Source: Shewanella sairae | GTDB taxonomy: Bacteria > Pseudomonadota > Gammaproteobacteria > Enterobacterales > Shewanellaceae | Length of the DNA: 64,000 bases | Reading direction: 5' to 3' | NCBI RefSeq assembly: GCF_023283535.1 | Contig: NZ_JAKILT010000026.1 | Location: 1-64,000, forward strand | In this document: piece after piece, positions 25,425 through 34,162 of the stretch | Layout of the letters: each line of letters begins with the position of its first letter | How positions within the stretch are numbered: position 1 is the stretch's first letter | The notes under the pieces: model-generated | What the model was told of the DNA's origin: nothing | The model's database searches: none | Seen by the model: the letters and a program-made list of their open reading frames with translations, nothing else | Program-made: the position numbers and the translations under genes

Positions 25425-25664
25425 TCAGTAAATTCCTGATACCAAGATAAAATTAATGATTAGCCAAATTAATAATGTGCGCTGCGAGACTTTTAGGAAC
25501 TTAGCCTTATCGGTTTTTCCTGATTTGAAGCCGCGAAATACACTCCACTGCACCCACAGCATCCAAGCGGTAACCATGATTACGCCGATGGTCGCTATAA
25601 GCTTGGCTAAGTCGTTAGGGCTGAATCCCGCCCCATGTTTAAACGCTTCCATGACCTCATTCAT
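25425..25664 (-). CDS. T4SS membrane protein, TIGR03758 family
   Basis: A 79-aa protein with two membrane segments and a short FSPNDLAKL motif before the first, as in TIGR03758 proteins of ICE transfer regions. Its role is undetermined; the size and membrane topology resemble a second pilin-like or TraA-associated subunit. Overlaps the RAQPRD gene stop by 4 bp. Confidence 0.83.
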   Translation of the reverse strand: MNEVMEAFKHGAGFSPNDLAKLIATIGVIMVTAWMLWVQWSVFRGFKSGKTDKAKFLKVSQRTLLIWLIINFILVSGIY

Positions 25665-25969
25665 GGGGTTTGAACTGTGTAGTCGCCAGAGAGCGGTTTG
25701 ATGGGCAGGGGCATAGGGCGAGACGGATATAAATAGGCATCAATACCTGATTGAATATCACGTAAGTCACTACGCAGCGCTTGGTAATCCAATTGACGGG
25801 GAGAGCGGTAATCCGCCCGTTGCTCTGCTCGTTGGATAAGAAATTCGAGCTTAGTCAAATGATCACTGATGGCAGCTAGCTCTTTTTTTTCATCCATCAC
25901 AGAAGCGGCTTGAGCACTGCTTACGGACAAACTGAGTAAAAGGGGAACCAGATAAAAACGGGAACGCAT
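25661..25969 (-). CDS. RAQPRD-family conjugative element protein
   Basis: A 102-aa exported protein: signal peptide ending SSAQA (about residue 21), then a helical domain with the family pattern (RSDLRDIQSGIDAYLYPSR). The name-giving RAQPRD end is not literally present; here the segment is PSRPMPLPIK. First gene of the T4SS core operon, 30 bp downstream of the shared transfer promoter/leader module (26002-26100), with GAGGAAA as SD. Confidence 0.84.
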   Translation of the reverse strand: MRSRFYLVPLLLSLSVSSAQAASVMDEKKELAAISDHLTKLEFLIQRAEQRADYRSPRQLDYQALRSDLRDIQSGIDAYLYPSRPMPLPIKPLSGDYTVQTP

Positions 25970-26001
25970 GGCGTTTTCCTCAAGTTAAATAACGAGAGGA
26001 A

Positions 26002-26100
26002 AACGGTACAGAAAAAAAACGGAAAAATACTGATTAGAATTGCAGAAAATAAACATTTCTAAAGGGCGAAATTAAAAATTCAGTGTGATATCATAATTGG
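26002..26100 (-). promoter_or_regulatory. shared transfer promoter and leader module, copy 1 (T4SS core operon)
   Basis: Minus strand: AACC at 26100, then 30 nt containing a -10-like TATGAT, then a 70-nt leader beginning ATTTCGCC and including TTAGAA/TTCTAA (perfect 6-bp stem) and the tract ending CTGTACCGT. The same module precedes three other operons with identical spacing. No -35 hexamer is evident, so an activator is likely. Confidence 0.75.
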
Positions 26101-26117
26101 TTTTTTTGAGGTTGCAG

Positions 26118-26777
26118 CTACAGGTACTTCTTGTAGTGCGAAACCACGACTCTACTTAAAATACCTACGCCTATAGCGCTTGGTAGCAAGATCCAGATTG
26201 GATGGATCACCCATAGACCAGGTAACACCAACCAAGCCAATCCTGAAAGCAACATCGAAACGGACAACAATCGTTTGCTATGGTAATAGATAGTCACATG
26301 TTCCCTATCTAAATGCGCGATGCGGCGCTGCCTTACGACCAGTCCGTCAAAGAACCCAACAAATAACGCCAGTAGAAATATTTGATAGAAACTTGCCAAT
26401 ATAATCAATCTTGCTATTAGCGCTATGGTTGCAAAAACGGCGCCTTCCCAGAAGGGGGCTAACGGGGCAAAGAATCCTACAAATTCAATGTTCGTTATCA
26501 TTTGAGCTTTTTCGAAAATCAAAAGCACATAATTTATCACTTCCTGAGTCAATCCCGGAAAGTCATCTTGTAATAGCGCTAACTGTGCAAAGAAAACGCT
26601 CCTAGCATGTTCTCCGACTGTCCAGCCCCATAAATGTCCCGTCCACTCGACAATTATTAATAGCAGCCAAGCATAGAAAAAGTACTCTACGCATTGGAAA
26701 GGCCATAAATACCATGGCGTAGGTTGCGATTTTTTGCTTTGCGCCGGCTCGTCCTTTTTCGTTGATTTAGGCGGCAT
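26118..26777 (-). CDS. ICE membrane protein, TIGR03747/DUF4400 family
   Basis: A 219-aa inner-membrane protein with a basic N-terminus (MPPKSTKKDEPAQSKK) and four hydrophobic segments. This matches TIGR03747 proteins encoded beside traD in SXT/TOL-type elements. The ATG at 26777 overlaps the end of traD and has GGAGGAG upstream; longer upstream starts lie within traD. Last gene of the traD operon, ending just before the promoter module of the T4SS operon. Confidence 0.83.
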   Translation of the reverse strand: MPPKSTKKDEPAQSKKSQPTPWYLWPFQCVEYFFYAWLLLIIVEWTGHLWGWTVGEHARSVFFAQLALLQDDFPGLTQEVINYVLLIFEKAQMITNIEFVGFFAPLAPFWEGAVFATIALIARLIILASFYQIFLLALFVGFFDGLVVRQRRIAHLDREHVTIYYHSKRLLSVSMLLSGLAWLVLPGLWVIHPIWILLPSAIGVGILSRVVVSHYKKYL

Positions 26778-28911
26778 GTTCCGGCTCCTCCAGTTCCAAT
26801 GACGAATGAGTGATCCACTCATTAAAAGCAACGCTTTCTTGTAACCACTTATCGTGGTCAATAATGGTTTTGTTTGTATCGTCCATATAGTCCACAATTT
26901 GCTGTACATCATCGGGGATCATTTCATCCCCAACACTACTAGGTAAGGGAAACCTGAGCTTCCAGACTTTGGAGCCTTCTAACTCAGCAAACGCCTGACC
27001 TATAGGCAGGTTAGTAATGTCGTTATCATTGACGAGTAAGATCTCTTTTGTCGTCTTTGAGTCTTTATTTGTCGAACTGTAACCACTTTCTGAACCCGGT
27101 GAATCGGTTACGCCAGAATCAGGGGTGATATCAAAGACATTCACTTTAGCCATGCGGTCAGTCATGATTTTCGCCGTTGCTAAATCTCTTACGCGCATAC
27201 AGATCAAACTATTGAAGTTACCCTTCGTTTGAGCGGCTTTTGATGTTGAGCCGAGCCTTGCTTCAATATCGGCCTCAGTTTGCGTATATGCCGTAACAAC
27301 AAATTTGGCTCCACGCGCTTTGTTGAGAATTGGAATAAATTCATCTCCAATGAGTTCATTAAATTCATCTGCGTGGATCATAATATTGCGTGGGCGTTGA
27401 CCTTTGATTTTCTTCATGCCTGGTGAGTTACCAAATTTGTAAATTTCACCGGCTAAAGAACAAAGGTCAGCAAACATGCTATTACCGAATGCAGCCGCGA
27501 CAGTAGTATCAGATAGGGCATCAAGCCCAACGTACACCACGCCGCCATTCATAATGATTTCTCGCCAGTCAATAACGGGGCGGTCATCTGCAGGGACATA
27601 TTCAGGGCTGATAATGTCAGCGGTTTTACCCGTTCCCAGTTTTTCCAAGAGTGGAAGAAGTGAAGCAACGATTTTATCAAAGTAGGTTTTGTCGTACTGG
27701 ATGGCACTGCGGAGACCGAGTAACACATCATCATTAGTTGGGTGGTCGTTAAAGTATTCCTCAAGTGCTATGACGCGATTAGGGCGGCCTTGTAAATGCC
27801 GAGGAATATTTTTAGGGTTGATGTTGATTTCAATCTCTAACAACTTATCCATCGCATCAGGATCGATATTCGGCAGCGTTTTTTCACAATACTGAATATA
27901 CAGATTATCAATGGCTGTCACGAACTGCTGGATAGACCGCATATCCGGTCGCATATTCAAGGCGTTTTGCGCCCGGGCAATGATGTTGACGAATCGCCAA
28001 GCAAACTGCTTAAAGGCAGCACTGTTTCCCCCGCCTTCTAACTGTCCTGATACTCGTGTTGCTACCTCAGTAATACGACCAAAACGTGCAACAGGACTAT
28101 AACGAGCACTTTTGTCTGGATAACCTAAGTGAATAACGTAGAAGTTGTCTAAGCGCCCGCTACGCTCACATTCTGCATACATGCGTTTAAGCATGTCGCT
28201 GTCACCTTTAGGGTCAAACATCAAGACCACATCACCCCGTCTGATATCTTGTGTTACAAGAATTTCTGCCAAGCGGGTTTTTCCTACGCCCGTCGTCCCC
28301 AACACGAGTGTGTGACCGGCTCTTGCTGACATGGGCAATAAGCAGTCCGTTTCTTCACTGACCCCAACACCATGCATACGAGTATCACCGCCAACTGGGG
28401 GCAGAGGTGGAGCAGGGTTTAACAACGCGAGGGCCGTATTGAAAATCGCCATAGGATGATCAGGTTTGAATGGCATTTTTCCAGACAACCATCGTCCGAC
28501 AATATTTTTTTCATTATATGACTCAATTAAGCGAATAAATTTATAGCATTTTGACAATGCGACATACTGCTCTGCCCATTGTTGTCGAGAGTCATAAAGT
28601 CGTTGAGCATGACGCGGTAGGAAGAGGAACCCTTTCCCTAAAAATAACTTGTCCTGGTAAACCGAAATATCAACACTCGCCGCGACCCATGAAGGTAAGC
28701 GCATCAAGTTACGGCGATAAGCTAATACTTCCAACCCTTGCCATAGCCGAATGAAGGCTGGAACCAGCAATGCCAGAATAACGTACACTCTCAGGCCTTG
28801 GGGAATGAGAAAAATATCAGGTCGTAAGTAAAGTAAGAACGCACAAAGCGTAAACATCGCAGCACTAGCTAATTCTTCGGCTGGACGAAGTAACCCCTCA
28901 GCATGTTTCAT
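26767..28911 (-). CDS. traD: type IV coupling protein TraD (SXT/TOL subfamily)
   Basis: The 714-aa coupling ATPase that brings the relaxosome to the T4SS. N-terminal membrane segments (about 14-60), Walker A GTTGVGKT (205-212), Walker B region in DVVLMFDPKGDSDM and a C-terminal acidic tail. TIGR03743-type by size and context. The start at 28911 overlaps the stop of the Mrr-like nuclease gene by 4 bp. Confidence 0.93.
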   Translation of the reverse strand: MKHAEGLLRPAEELASAAMFTLCAFLLYLRPDIFLIPQGLRVYVILALLVPAFIRLWQGLEVLAYRRNLMRLPSWVAASVDISVYQDKLFLGKGFLFLPRHAQRLYDSRQQWAEQYVALSKCYKFIRLIESYNEKNIVGRWLSGKMPFKPDHPMAIFNTALALLNPAPPLPPVGGDTRMHGVGVSEETDCLLPMSARAGHTLVLGTTGVGKTRLAEILVTQDIRRGDVVLMFDPKGDSDMLKRMYAECERSGRLDNFYVIHLGYPDKSARYSPVARFGRITEVATRVSGQLEGGGNSAAFKQFAWRFVNIIARAQNALNMRPDMRSIQQFVTAIDNLYIQYCEKTLPNIDPDAMDKLLEIEININPKNIPRHLQGRPNRVIALEEYFNDHPTNDDVLLGLRSAIQYDKTYFDKIVASLLPLLEKLGTGKTADIISPEYVPADDRPVIDWREIIMNGGVVYVGLDALSDTTVAAAFGNSMFADLCSLAGEIYKFGNSPGMKKIKGQRPRNIMIHADEFNELIGDEFIPILNKARGAKFVVTAYTQTEADIEARLGSTSKAAQTKGNFNSLICMRVRDLATAKIMTDRMAKVNVFDITPDSGVTDSPGSESGYSSTNKDSKTTKEILLVNDNDITNLPIGQAFAELEGSKVWKLRFPLPSSVGDEMIPDDVQQIVDYMDDTNKTIIDHDKWLQESVAFNEWITHSSLELEEPEHAA

Positions 28912-29429
28912 GCGACCACCTTAAGTTTATTCTCAGCTGGAACCAATAACGAGAGGAGTTTTTGGCCACTGATTATTTCAATACCACCATAACAACGCGC
29001 AATATAAGCCGTTTTCCCAGTTTTACCTGTGTGAATAAATAATCCTTGTTTTTTATGTTGGCGGCACACCAGTGCGAATTCAGTCACGTGAGCGGCTTGA
29101 ATATAGCCATGGTAACGCTTAGCTTGCACAAGAAAGGTTTGCTTGTTGATTTGCACCTGTCCATCAATTCCTCCATCACCGGTATAACGCTTATTGCGAA
29201 TGGCAGTATGGCCTTGACGCTCGTACGCACAGAGCAATAACTCTTCAAACACAAACGGATCGAGTTTGCGCAGGTACGCAAACTGCTGTCCCGGGTGTGG
29301 AATACGAGACAAGGTATCAAGGGCATGATTAGCGCGTGAAATATTGTGCTTATGCCGACAAAATCGCTTAACGGGTAAACACAATAAAATGACGATAGCG
29401 GTTATTAATGTATAAATCAGCGTTGTCAT
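28908..29429 (-). CDS. membrane-anchored Mrr-like restriction endonuclease domain protein
   Basis: A 173-aa protein with one N-terminal membrane segment (residues about 3-20) and an Mrr_cat domain: GDGGIDG (84-90) followed by FLVQAKRY (99-106), i.e. the D...(Q/E)xK nuclease core, with Gln in place of the usual Glu, as is common in Mrr. It should cut double-stranded DNA, near the membrane. It is locked between the GHKL/HExxH gene and traD by 4-bp overlaps on both sides, so production is coupled to the coupling protein. A role in DNA entry or exclusion is conceivable; not known. Confidence 0.82.
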   Translation of the reverse strand: MTTLIYTLITAIVILLCLPVKRFCRHKHNISRANHALDTLSRIPHPGQQFAYLRKLDPFVFEELLLCAYERQGHTAIRNKRYTGDGGIDGQVQINKQTFLVQAKRYHGYIQAAHVTEFALVCRQHKKQGLFIHTGKTGKTAYIARCYGGIEIISGQKLLSLLVPAENKLKVVA

Positions 29430-31813
29430 GGCATTAGTTCCAAGGCGTTAATGCCATCGGTTGACAGAAACTGACTCAAAAATGCCTGCTTTTCAATTGG
29501 ATTATTAATCCCATTAATAACGCTATTGATCCGTTTAAGTGCAAACTCCGCTCGCTTGGTCGATGAACTCGCCATATCCTCGGTGTTGAAACCTTGATAC
29601 TGATAATTTCTATGACTGTACAGGGGGAGAGTGTGAGAAAAGTCCGCCCCGTTTAATGTTGTCATTGATGTTAGTGTTAGGTATTCAAATGACGTCAGTC
29701 CAGTACTGTCCATGCAAAGCGTTTGTAGAAAGGTGTTTGCGTTGGAGCAATTGCGGTGCAACCTAGTGACTATTTCAACATCGAGGGAGTGAAGTTGTGC
29801 ATATTGAGCATAAATGGTTGCCCATTCTTTCTTTGAGATAGTATTCGCAGCTTGATAATTATCCGCCATTCGGTGAATAAATCTCTCATCAGGGATAGCC
29901 AGACCAGCTTCAATAAACTGTTTCTCCATATAGGCGCTCACACGCCCATACCCATCATTACAGCGAGAAGATACTGCTGTAAAGCGTGCGCCATTAGCGC
30001 GATAACGCAACGGACTGAGATCGAGAACGGCTTTAGCTAAGGGTGATAATTTTCCTTTTAGAACACCGGTGACTTCAATGCTTTCATTCACCACAGGCCA
30101 CTTGAAGTTTTTAACCACTTCCTTGGGTAGCATTTCTTTTCGTTGTCCCAGCTCAGAAAGGTAACGATTGAATAATGAAGTCGCAGTATGCCCAACAATT
30201 TCATCGCGATAGGTTGAGCTTAAGTCATGGTATCGCTCAAAAAAATCAAAGTCATGTTCATGTGAACCATGATCTTGCGAGTCATGGCAATACTCATGAA
30301 GAAGCAATAATGACAGTTGTACAGCACCGTAATAGCCACTATCAAGCAACGTGGTCATTGCCATATTAACTGCAATGTAGGTCATGCCATCAGTCCAGCC
30401 ATCGGCAACATCACTCTCTCCGATGAATATTTTGCGCTTGTTGACCTCATAATCACTGTGCTTGGTGATCCTTTTGCTCATAACCCCACTGGCGTAAGCA
30501 ATAGCAGAACGCGCTGCTGCAACTCTAACAGGTAACTTTGATGGCGATAACAACACCATGGATTCATCGAACTCAGTATTAATTGAATCGAAATCTAGCA
30601 GTGTTAAGCTGGCCCATTGATCATACCGCATGAGCGTATAACGATTCTCTAATGCTTGTTCCAGTAAATTTTCTACCCATTGCTCAAGGGTGGATACATC
30701 CCAAAGACGTAGTTCATCATGGGCAAACACGAAAATGGTTTTTCTTGCTGCCAACTTTTCTGCGAGGCGAGACCCTTTTGGGGCGACCGTGAGGGGCGTG
30801 AGGTTCTTGGCCAGTGTTTTAAGCGAAATGCAACGGCCACGACAATCTTTAAGCAGGGGTAAGTGCATGACGTCATATAAGTGAACTTGACGACCAACAA
30901 GTTGATAGATCACACTTTTGCGCGTTTCTTCGCTCATGCGTTGGCTTTTCTTTGCGATAGTTAAAGATTGTGCCTTCAGATGTTGATCAATTTTTTTCCA
31001 TAACGGGTCAACTTCACTGATCTCATTTCTTGCCATGTTAAGCTTCAACTGCCGCTTGGTGATGATATCGGCATCCAGACCATAGCTGTATCGTGGGATC
31101 TCCTTTACAAACACCCCTTGACTGTAAAGCATGATCCCATCTCGGCGTTGTGGGCACCATTTGATTTTGAGTTCGTCATCTTCTATATCCCATTCAATTT
31201 GTTCATCCGTGGTGAGACTTATGCCATTTAATGAAATATCAAGATCAGCAAATTTAACAAGTTTAGACAGTTCTTCTTTGATACTGCGCAGATCCCAATC
31301 ATCGATAGGATCATAGAATGTGCCGCTAACCGTACAGCCTTGGTAGGTGTCATTATCATCTTCGACGAGCTGAAAGCCATTACCACGGTGTCGAACATCA
31401 GTGTGCATCTTAAAAGAGTTGGAGTGCCAGGTGATCACACCAAACCCCATAATTTGTCCTCGGCCAATTCGAAACCGACCAAAAACCGCGTCACCTTCTT
31501 GGTGAGGTTCGCCAAAACGTTTAAACACCTGCTCAATACTGGCTTTATCTGCAAACCCTGCGCCGGTATCAGCGATGGAGAACCCCTGTTTATTGAGGGC
31601 GATGATGCAGGTTGTTGAACCGGCATCGATGGCATTCATAATTAATTCACGTAACGCTGTTGCAATCGTGCCGTTCTGAGCATGAATGAGATCATTGATA
31701 ATGGCTTTATCAACTTCAAACTCGTGAAACTCGTTATTCTCTACAGTTTGTTCGGCATTGTTATGCGCTAAATTGCTAAACATATTTTTTATTCCAGTAA
31801 TGAATTTGTTCAT
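29426..31813 (-). CDS. GHKL ATPase with internal HExxH metallopeptidase-like motif
   Basis: A 795-aa protein. The N-terminal Bergerat ATPase shows the N box (RELIMNAIDAG, about 55-65), G1 (ADTGAGF, about 81-87) and G2 (GRGQIMGFG, about 117-125), as in Hsp90/MutL/MORC proteins. Around residues 506-520 is HEYCH followed by a histidine-rich DSQDHGSHEHD, a zinc-metallopeptidase-type HExxH site with candidate third ligands. The ATG at 31813 (MNKFITG) avoids overlap with the 60-aa gene; longer starts (to 31945) are possible. It overlaps the Mrr-like gene by 4 bp. The combination is unusual, and function is unknown. Confidence 0.82.
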   Translation of the reverse strand: MNKFITGIKNMFSNLAHNNAEQTVENNEFHEFEVDKAIINDLIHAQNGTIATALRELIMNAIDAGSTTCIIALNKQGFSIADTGAGFADKASIEQVFKRFGEPHQEGDAVFGRFRIGRGQIMGFGVITWHSNSFKMHTDVRHRGNGFQLVEDDNDTYQGCTVSGTFYDPIDDWDLRSIKEELSKLVKFADLDISLNGISLTTDEQIEWDIEDDELKIKWCPQRRDGIMLYSQGVFVKEIPRYSYGLDADIITKRQLKLNMARNEISEVDPLWKKIDQHLKAQSLTIAKKSQRMSEETRKSVIYQLVGRQVHLYDVMHLPLLKDCRGRCISLKTLAKNLTPLTVAPKGSRLAEKLAARKTIFVFAHDELRLWDVSTLEQWVENLLEQALENRYTLMRYDQWASLTLLDFDSINTEFDESMVLLSPSKLPVRVAAARSAIAYASGVMSKRITKHSDYEVNKRKIFIGESDVADGWTDGMTYIAVNMAMTTLLDSGYYGAVQLSLLLLHEYCHDSQDHGSHEHDFDFFERYHDLSSTYRDEIVGHTATSLFNRYLSELGQRKEMLPKEVVKNFKWPVVNESIEVTGVLKGKLSPLAKAVLDLSPLRYRANGARFTAVSSRCNDGYGRVSAYMEKQFIEAGLAIPDERFIHRMADNYQAANTISKKEWATIYAQYAQLHSLDVEIVTRLHRNCSNANTFLQTLCMDSTGLTSFEYLTLTSMTTLNGADFSHTLPLYSHRNYQYQGFNTEDMASSSTKRAEFALKRINSVINGINNPIEKQAFLSQFLSTDGINALELMP

Positions 31814-31856
31814 TTTTATCTCTTTATCTCGACCCATCATGAACTTGCTAATGTGT

Positions 31857-32039
31857 CTATCGTTGGTTGAAATCAATTCCCGCCGCTTTACACTCAAGGC
31901 GCCATTCAATTTCGCGTCTAATTTGAATCCTCCGCTGATTTTCATCTGAAGGCTTCGGGCTTGCTGTAAATTCGGGCTTCTTCGGTTTTGGATATCTGAA
32001 CTGCTGATTAAAATCGTGACGCTCTTCTAGTTGTTCCAT
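31857..32039 (-). CDS. hypothetical 60-aa charged protein
   Basis: A small, highly charged protein (Lys/Arg/Glu-rich, with RRIQIRREIEWRLECKAAGI near the C-terminus) and no membrane segment. AAAGGA precedes the ATG at 32039. Operon position between the 117-aa membrane gene and the GHKL gene, and a hairpin leader upstream (32042-32110), support it as real. Function unknown. Confidence 0.6.
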   Translation of the reverse strand: MEQLEERHDFNQQFRYPKPKKPEFTASPKPSDENQRRIQIRREIEWRLECKAAGIDFNQR

Positions 32040-32041
32040 GA

Positions 32042-32110
32042 GTATGTCCTTTGCTAACGCCCAACAAGTTGGTTGTTCAAATACCTTGCTGCGCTGAAAG
32101 AATTTCAGCA
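32042..32110 (-). promoter_or_regulatory. possible double-hairpin leader of the 60-aa gene
   Basis: Minus strand: hairpin 1 pairs TTGCCCTGCTGAAA with TTTCAGCGCAGCAA (two mismatches, tiny loop). Hairpin 2 includes CCAAC/GTTGG before the SD AAAGGA. It resembles the accessory-gene leaders but the SD is less clearly buried, and it is the only one in a transfer operon. Confidence 0.45.
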
Positions 32111-32126
32111 GGGCAACGCATTTTTG

Positions 32127-32480
32127 TTATTTGAGTCTGAGTGTGGGTAGTTTCATCCACATAGCTACATACGCTATGCAAACGGTAATAAACAATGAAA
32201 ACAAAGACCAAGAAGTAAATGTTGGGTGTTCAATTAAATAAATACCTTGCGAATCTATAAGTTGAACTACAGAAGCGGGAGCGAAGAAAATGGGTGATAT
32301 GATCAAGACGATATATATTTTTGGTGCCAAACATCCTGCATACCATAAAGATCTTGAAACCATAAAAAGAGTATATTTACTCATAGTTAGACAACTTTTT
32401 AGTTCATGGAATAATTTTGTGTTCTCTTTCATTTCATACTCACTTTTAATAATCTTGGACGTTATCGTAGTTTTCTTCAT
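32127..32480 (-). CDS. hypothetical membrane protein of the traD operon
   Basis: A 117-aa protein with two hydrophobic segments (IYIVLIISPIFFAPASVV and WSLFSLFITVCIAYVAMW). The ATG at 32480 overlaps the TIGR03765 gene's stop by 4 bp (ATGA); an internal ATG at 32432 (MKENTKLF) is an alternative. No family recognised; it may be an exclusion or assembly factor of the mating system. Confidence 0.7.
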   Translation of the reverse strand: MKKTTITSKIIKSEYEMKENTKLFHELKSCLTMSKYTLFMVSRSLWYAGCLAPKIYIVLIISPIFFAPASVVQLIDSQGIYLIEHPTFTSWSLFSLFITVCIAYVAMWMKLPTLRLK

Positions 32481-32887
32481 TGAGTTAGGCGCCCGTCGTG
32501 GATTAGGACCGGGTAATGCTTAAGAGAAAATGTCTTGGCAAAATCGTGGCCTTGGACGGGGTAAATCTGTAATGAATACTGTTTGAAACGATTAAGCCCT
32601 TGCTCTGTGGTCACGTTAACAATGATCCCAATCGCATTGATTGACTTAAGTTTGTCCTCATAATGAGTGAGCCATCTGTGGGATAACGCATCATCGCCGA
32701 CAATAAATAATGGCCGAGGCAATTGCGCACTTGTGCTTTGGTTTACGTTTGTAAACTCGATTTTCCCTGGTGTTAATTGAGGCGTTTTCACAGGTAACAT
32801 CTGAGCGTAAGGATTAGTACTCGCGTAGGTGCTAGAACCGAAAAACAATGACGTGATAAATAACAATGTGTGAATATTTTTATTCAT
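32477..32887 (-). CDS. ICE protein, TIGR03765 (PFL_4695) family
   Basis: A 136-aa exported protein with a signal peptide (to about residue 22) and the conserved block RPLFIVGDDALSHRWL and a C-terminal HYPVLIHDGRL, matching the TIGR03765 family found between the transglycosylase and traD genes. Role unknown, periplasmic. The ATG at 32887 overlaps the preceding stop; an upstream in-frame ATG lies within that gene. Confidence 0.83.
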   Translation of the reverse strand: MNKNIHTLLFITSLFFGSSTYASTNPYAQMLPVKTPQLTPGKIEFTNVNQSTSAQLPRPLFIVGDDALSHRWLTHYEDKLKSINAIGIIVNVTTEQGLNRFKQYSLQIYPVQGHDFAKTFSLKHYPVLIHDGRLTQ

Positions 32888-33401
32888 AGCGAATTGCTCT
32901 GTAATTATTAACAAAATTAGTTTTATATCTTTCTGCAATATCCCCCCCAGCAGGGCGATGAAACCATCCCGCTGCACCTAGCCATGTGCCATGAACGCGA
33001 TAGCCTTGATTGAGTAACCTCGCTGCATGAGTGAGGTTTGCTTTTGGTTCGAGCACCTCGCAAGGGCTGTCAAAGTGACCCCCCTGATACCGCCAGTTTT
33101 GCTGGGTTAATCCAATATCGACTATCTGTGTTTGTCGTAAGAAACCAGTGAGCGCTTGGCAAGCCTGATGACTATTGGGGTAAAAATAGGCTTTCCCTTT
33201 GACGTTTAGCGTCCAAGGCCAAGGTCTAACACTGCCATTGGTGAGTTTTTTTTGACTTTCGGTTAAAGCCAATCCATAAAGCACTTTTGCAGGAATGTTA
33301 TGTTCATTCGCTATATCGACATAGAGTGAAGGAATAGCGCTTGCGGTATAGGGAAGAATAGACAACCAGATCGCAGCTAACATTTTGCAAGCGTGGCGCA
33401 T
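32880..33401 (-). CDS. lytic transglycosylase (SLT-type) of the transfer apparatus
   Basis: A 173-aa exported protein with a signal peptide (MRHACKMLAAIWLSILPYTA) and a lysozyme-like fold. The catalytic Glu is in GLALTESQK (near residue 36), followed by DIGLTQQNW and, near the C-terminus, the AAGWFHRP region. It should open peptidoglycan for the T4SS or pilus. The ATG at 33401 (MRHACKM) is chosen over 33446, which overlaps the upstream gene. Confidence 0.85.
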   Translation of the reverse strand: MRHACKMLAAIWLSILPYTASAIPSLYVDIANEHNIPAKVLYGLALTESQKKLTNGSVRPWPWTLNVKGKAYFYPNSHQACQALTGFLRQTQIVDIGLTQQNWRYQGGHFDSPCEVLEPKANLTHAARLLNQGYRVHGTWLGAAGWFHRPAGGDIAERYKTNFVNNYRAIRYE

Positions 33402-33424
33402 TAAAAAACCTATATTTAACTGAT

Positions 33425-34162
33425 TTAAGGGGTGACAAATGACCATACGCCACCCTTATTTTTAGCCATCGATACCGGTGGTTGTTTTGCTTGAGCAACT
33501 GTTAGCCAGGAACCATTGTCATGATTTAATGTGATGTGTTTTTCATCAACATCGCGCTTACGTATACCCATGCGCATAGCCCATTCACGTAGAGCCGCAT
33601 CACTATTGTTACCAACAAAATAAACATCTACTTTACTGCCTTTACTACGCCATTTTTGTATGACAGAACCGCAGTCCTTGCAGCTTGGCGATGCATACAA
33701 TGCTACACGTTCAGGGGTGCTGCTTTTGATAATAGGAAGTGTTGGGTAGAGTTGTTTCCACGCTTGAGTACGAGCATTATTAAATGCCAACAACCCCTCT
33801 GCTAACTGATATTCATGCTTCACTAATAACTGCGCGTATTTAGCCCGTTCCTCTGCGGTGGTTGCTGTGCGCCCAAGAACTGCGATTGGGTGACTCTTTT
33901 GCATTTCCCAACCAAGGCTACTCTTCATGATAGTTTCATAACGCTGCCACTCAGAATGCGACAGGCCAAAGCGCTTAGCTTGTTCTTCTTGGTTGCGTTT
34001 AATTGATTCTGCGGACACCTCTGTAGCCGGTTGTTGCACTGTCTTCGTGGTCAACGTTCCACAGGCTACTGAGAAGTTGATCCCTGAGCACATAACCAAT
34101 AAAAAAAAGCTACTGGTTTTTAGGTTAGGAAGGATTTGCGTAGTCAATTTCAGATAATTCAT
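33425..34162 (-). CDS. ICE protein, TIGR03759 (PFL_4693) family
   Basis: A 245-aa exported protein. After an N-terminal hydrophobic region comes the family pattern FGLSHSEWQRYETIM, then a thioredoxin-like C-terminal region with CKDC (residues near 175) in ALYASPSCKDCGSV. This fits TIGR03759 proteins of PFGI-type elements, periplasmic with possible redox function. Overlaps the upstream coiled-coil gene by 4 bp. Confidence 0.83.
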   Translation of the reverse strand: MNYLKLTTQILPNLKTSSFFLLVMCSGINFSVACGTLTTKTVQQPATEVSAESIKRNQEEQAKRFGLSHSEWQRYETIMKSSLGWEMQKSHPIAVLGRTATTAEERAKYAQLLVKHEYQLAEGLLAFNNARTQAWKQLYPTLPIIKSSTPERVALYASPSCKDCGSVIQKWRSKGSKVDVYFVGNNSDAALREWAMRMGIRKRDVDEKHITLNHDNGSWLTVAQAKQPPVSMAKNKGGVWSFVTP

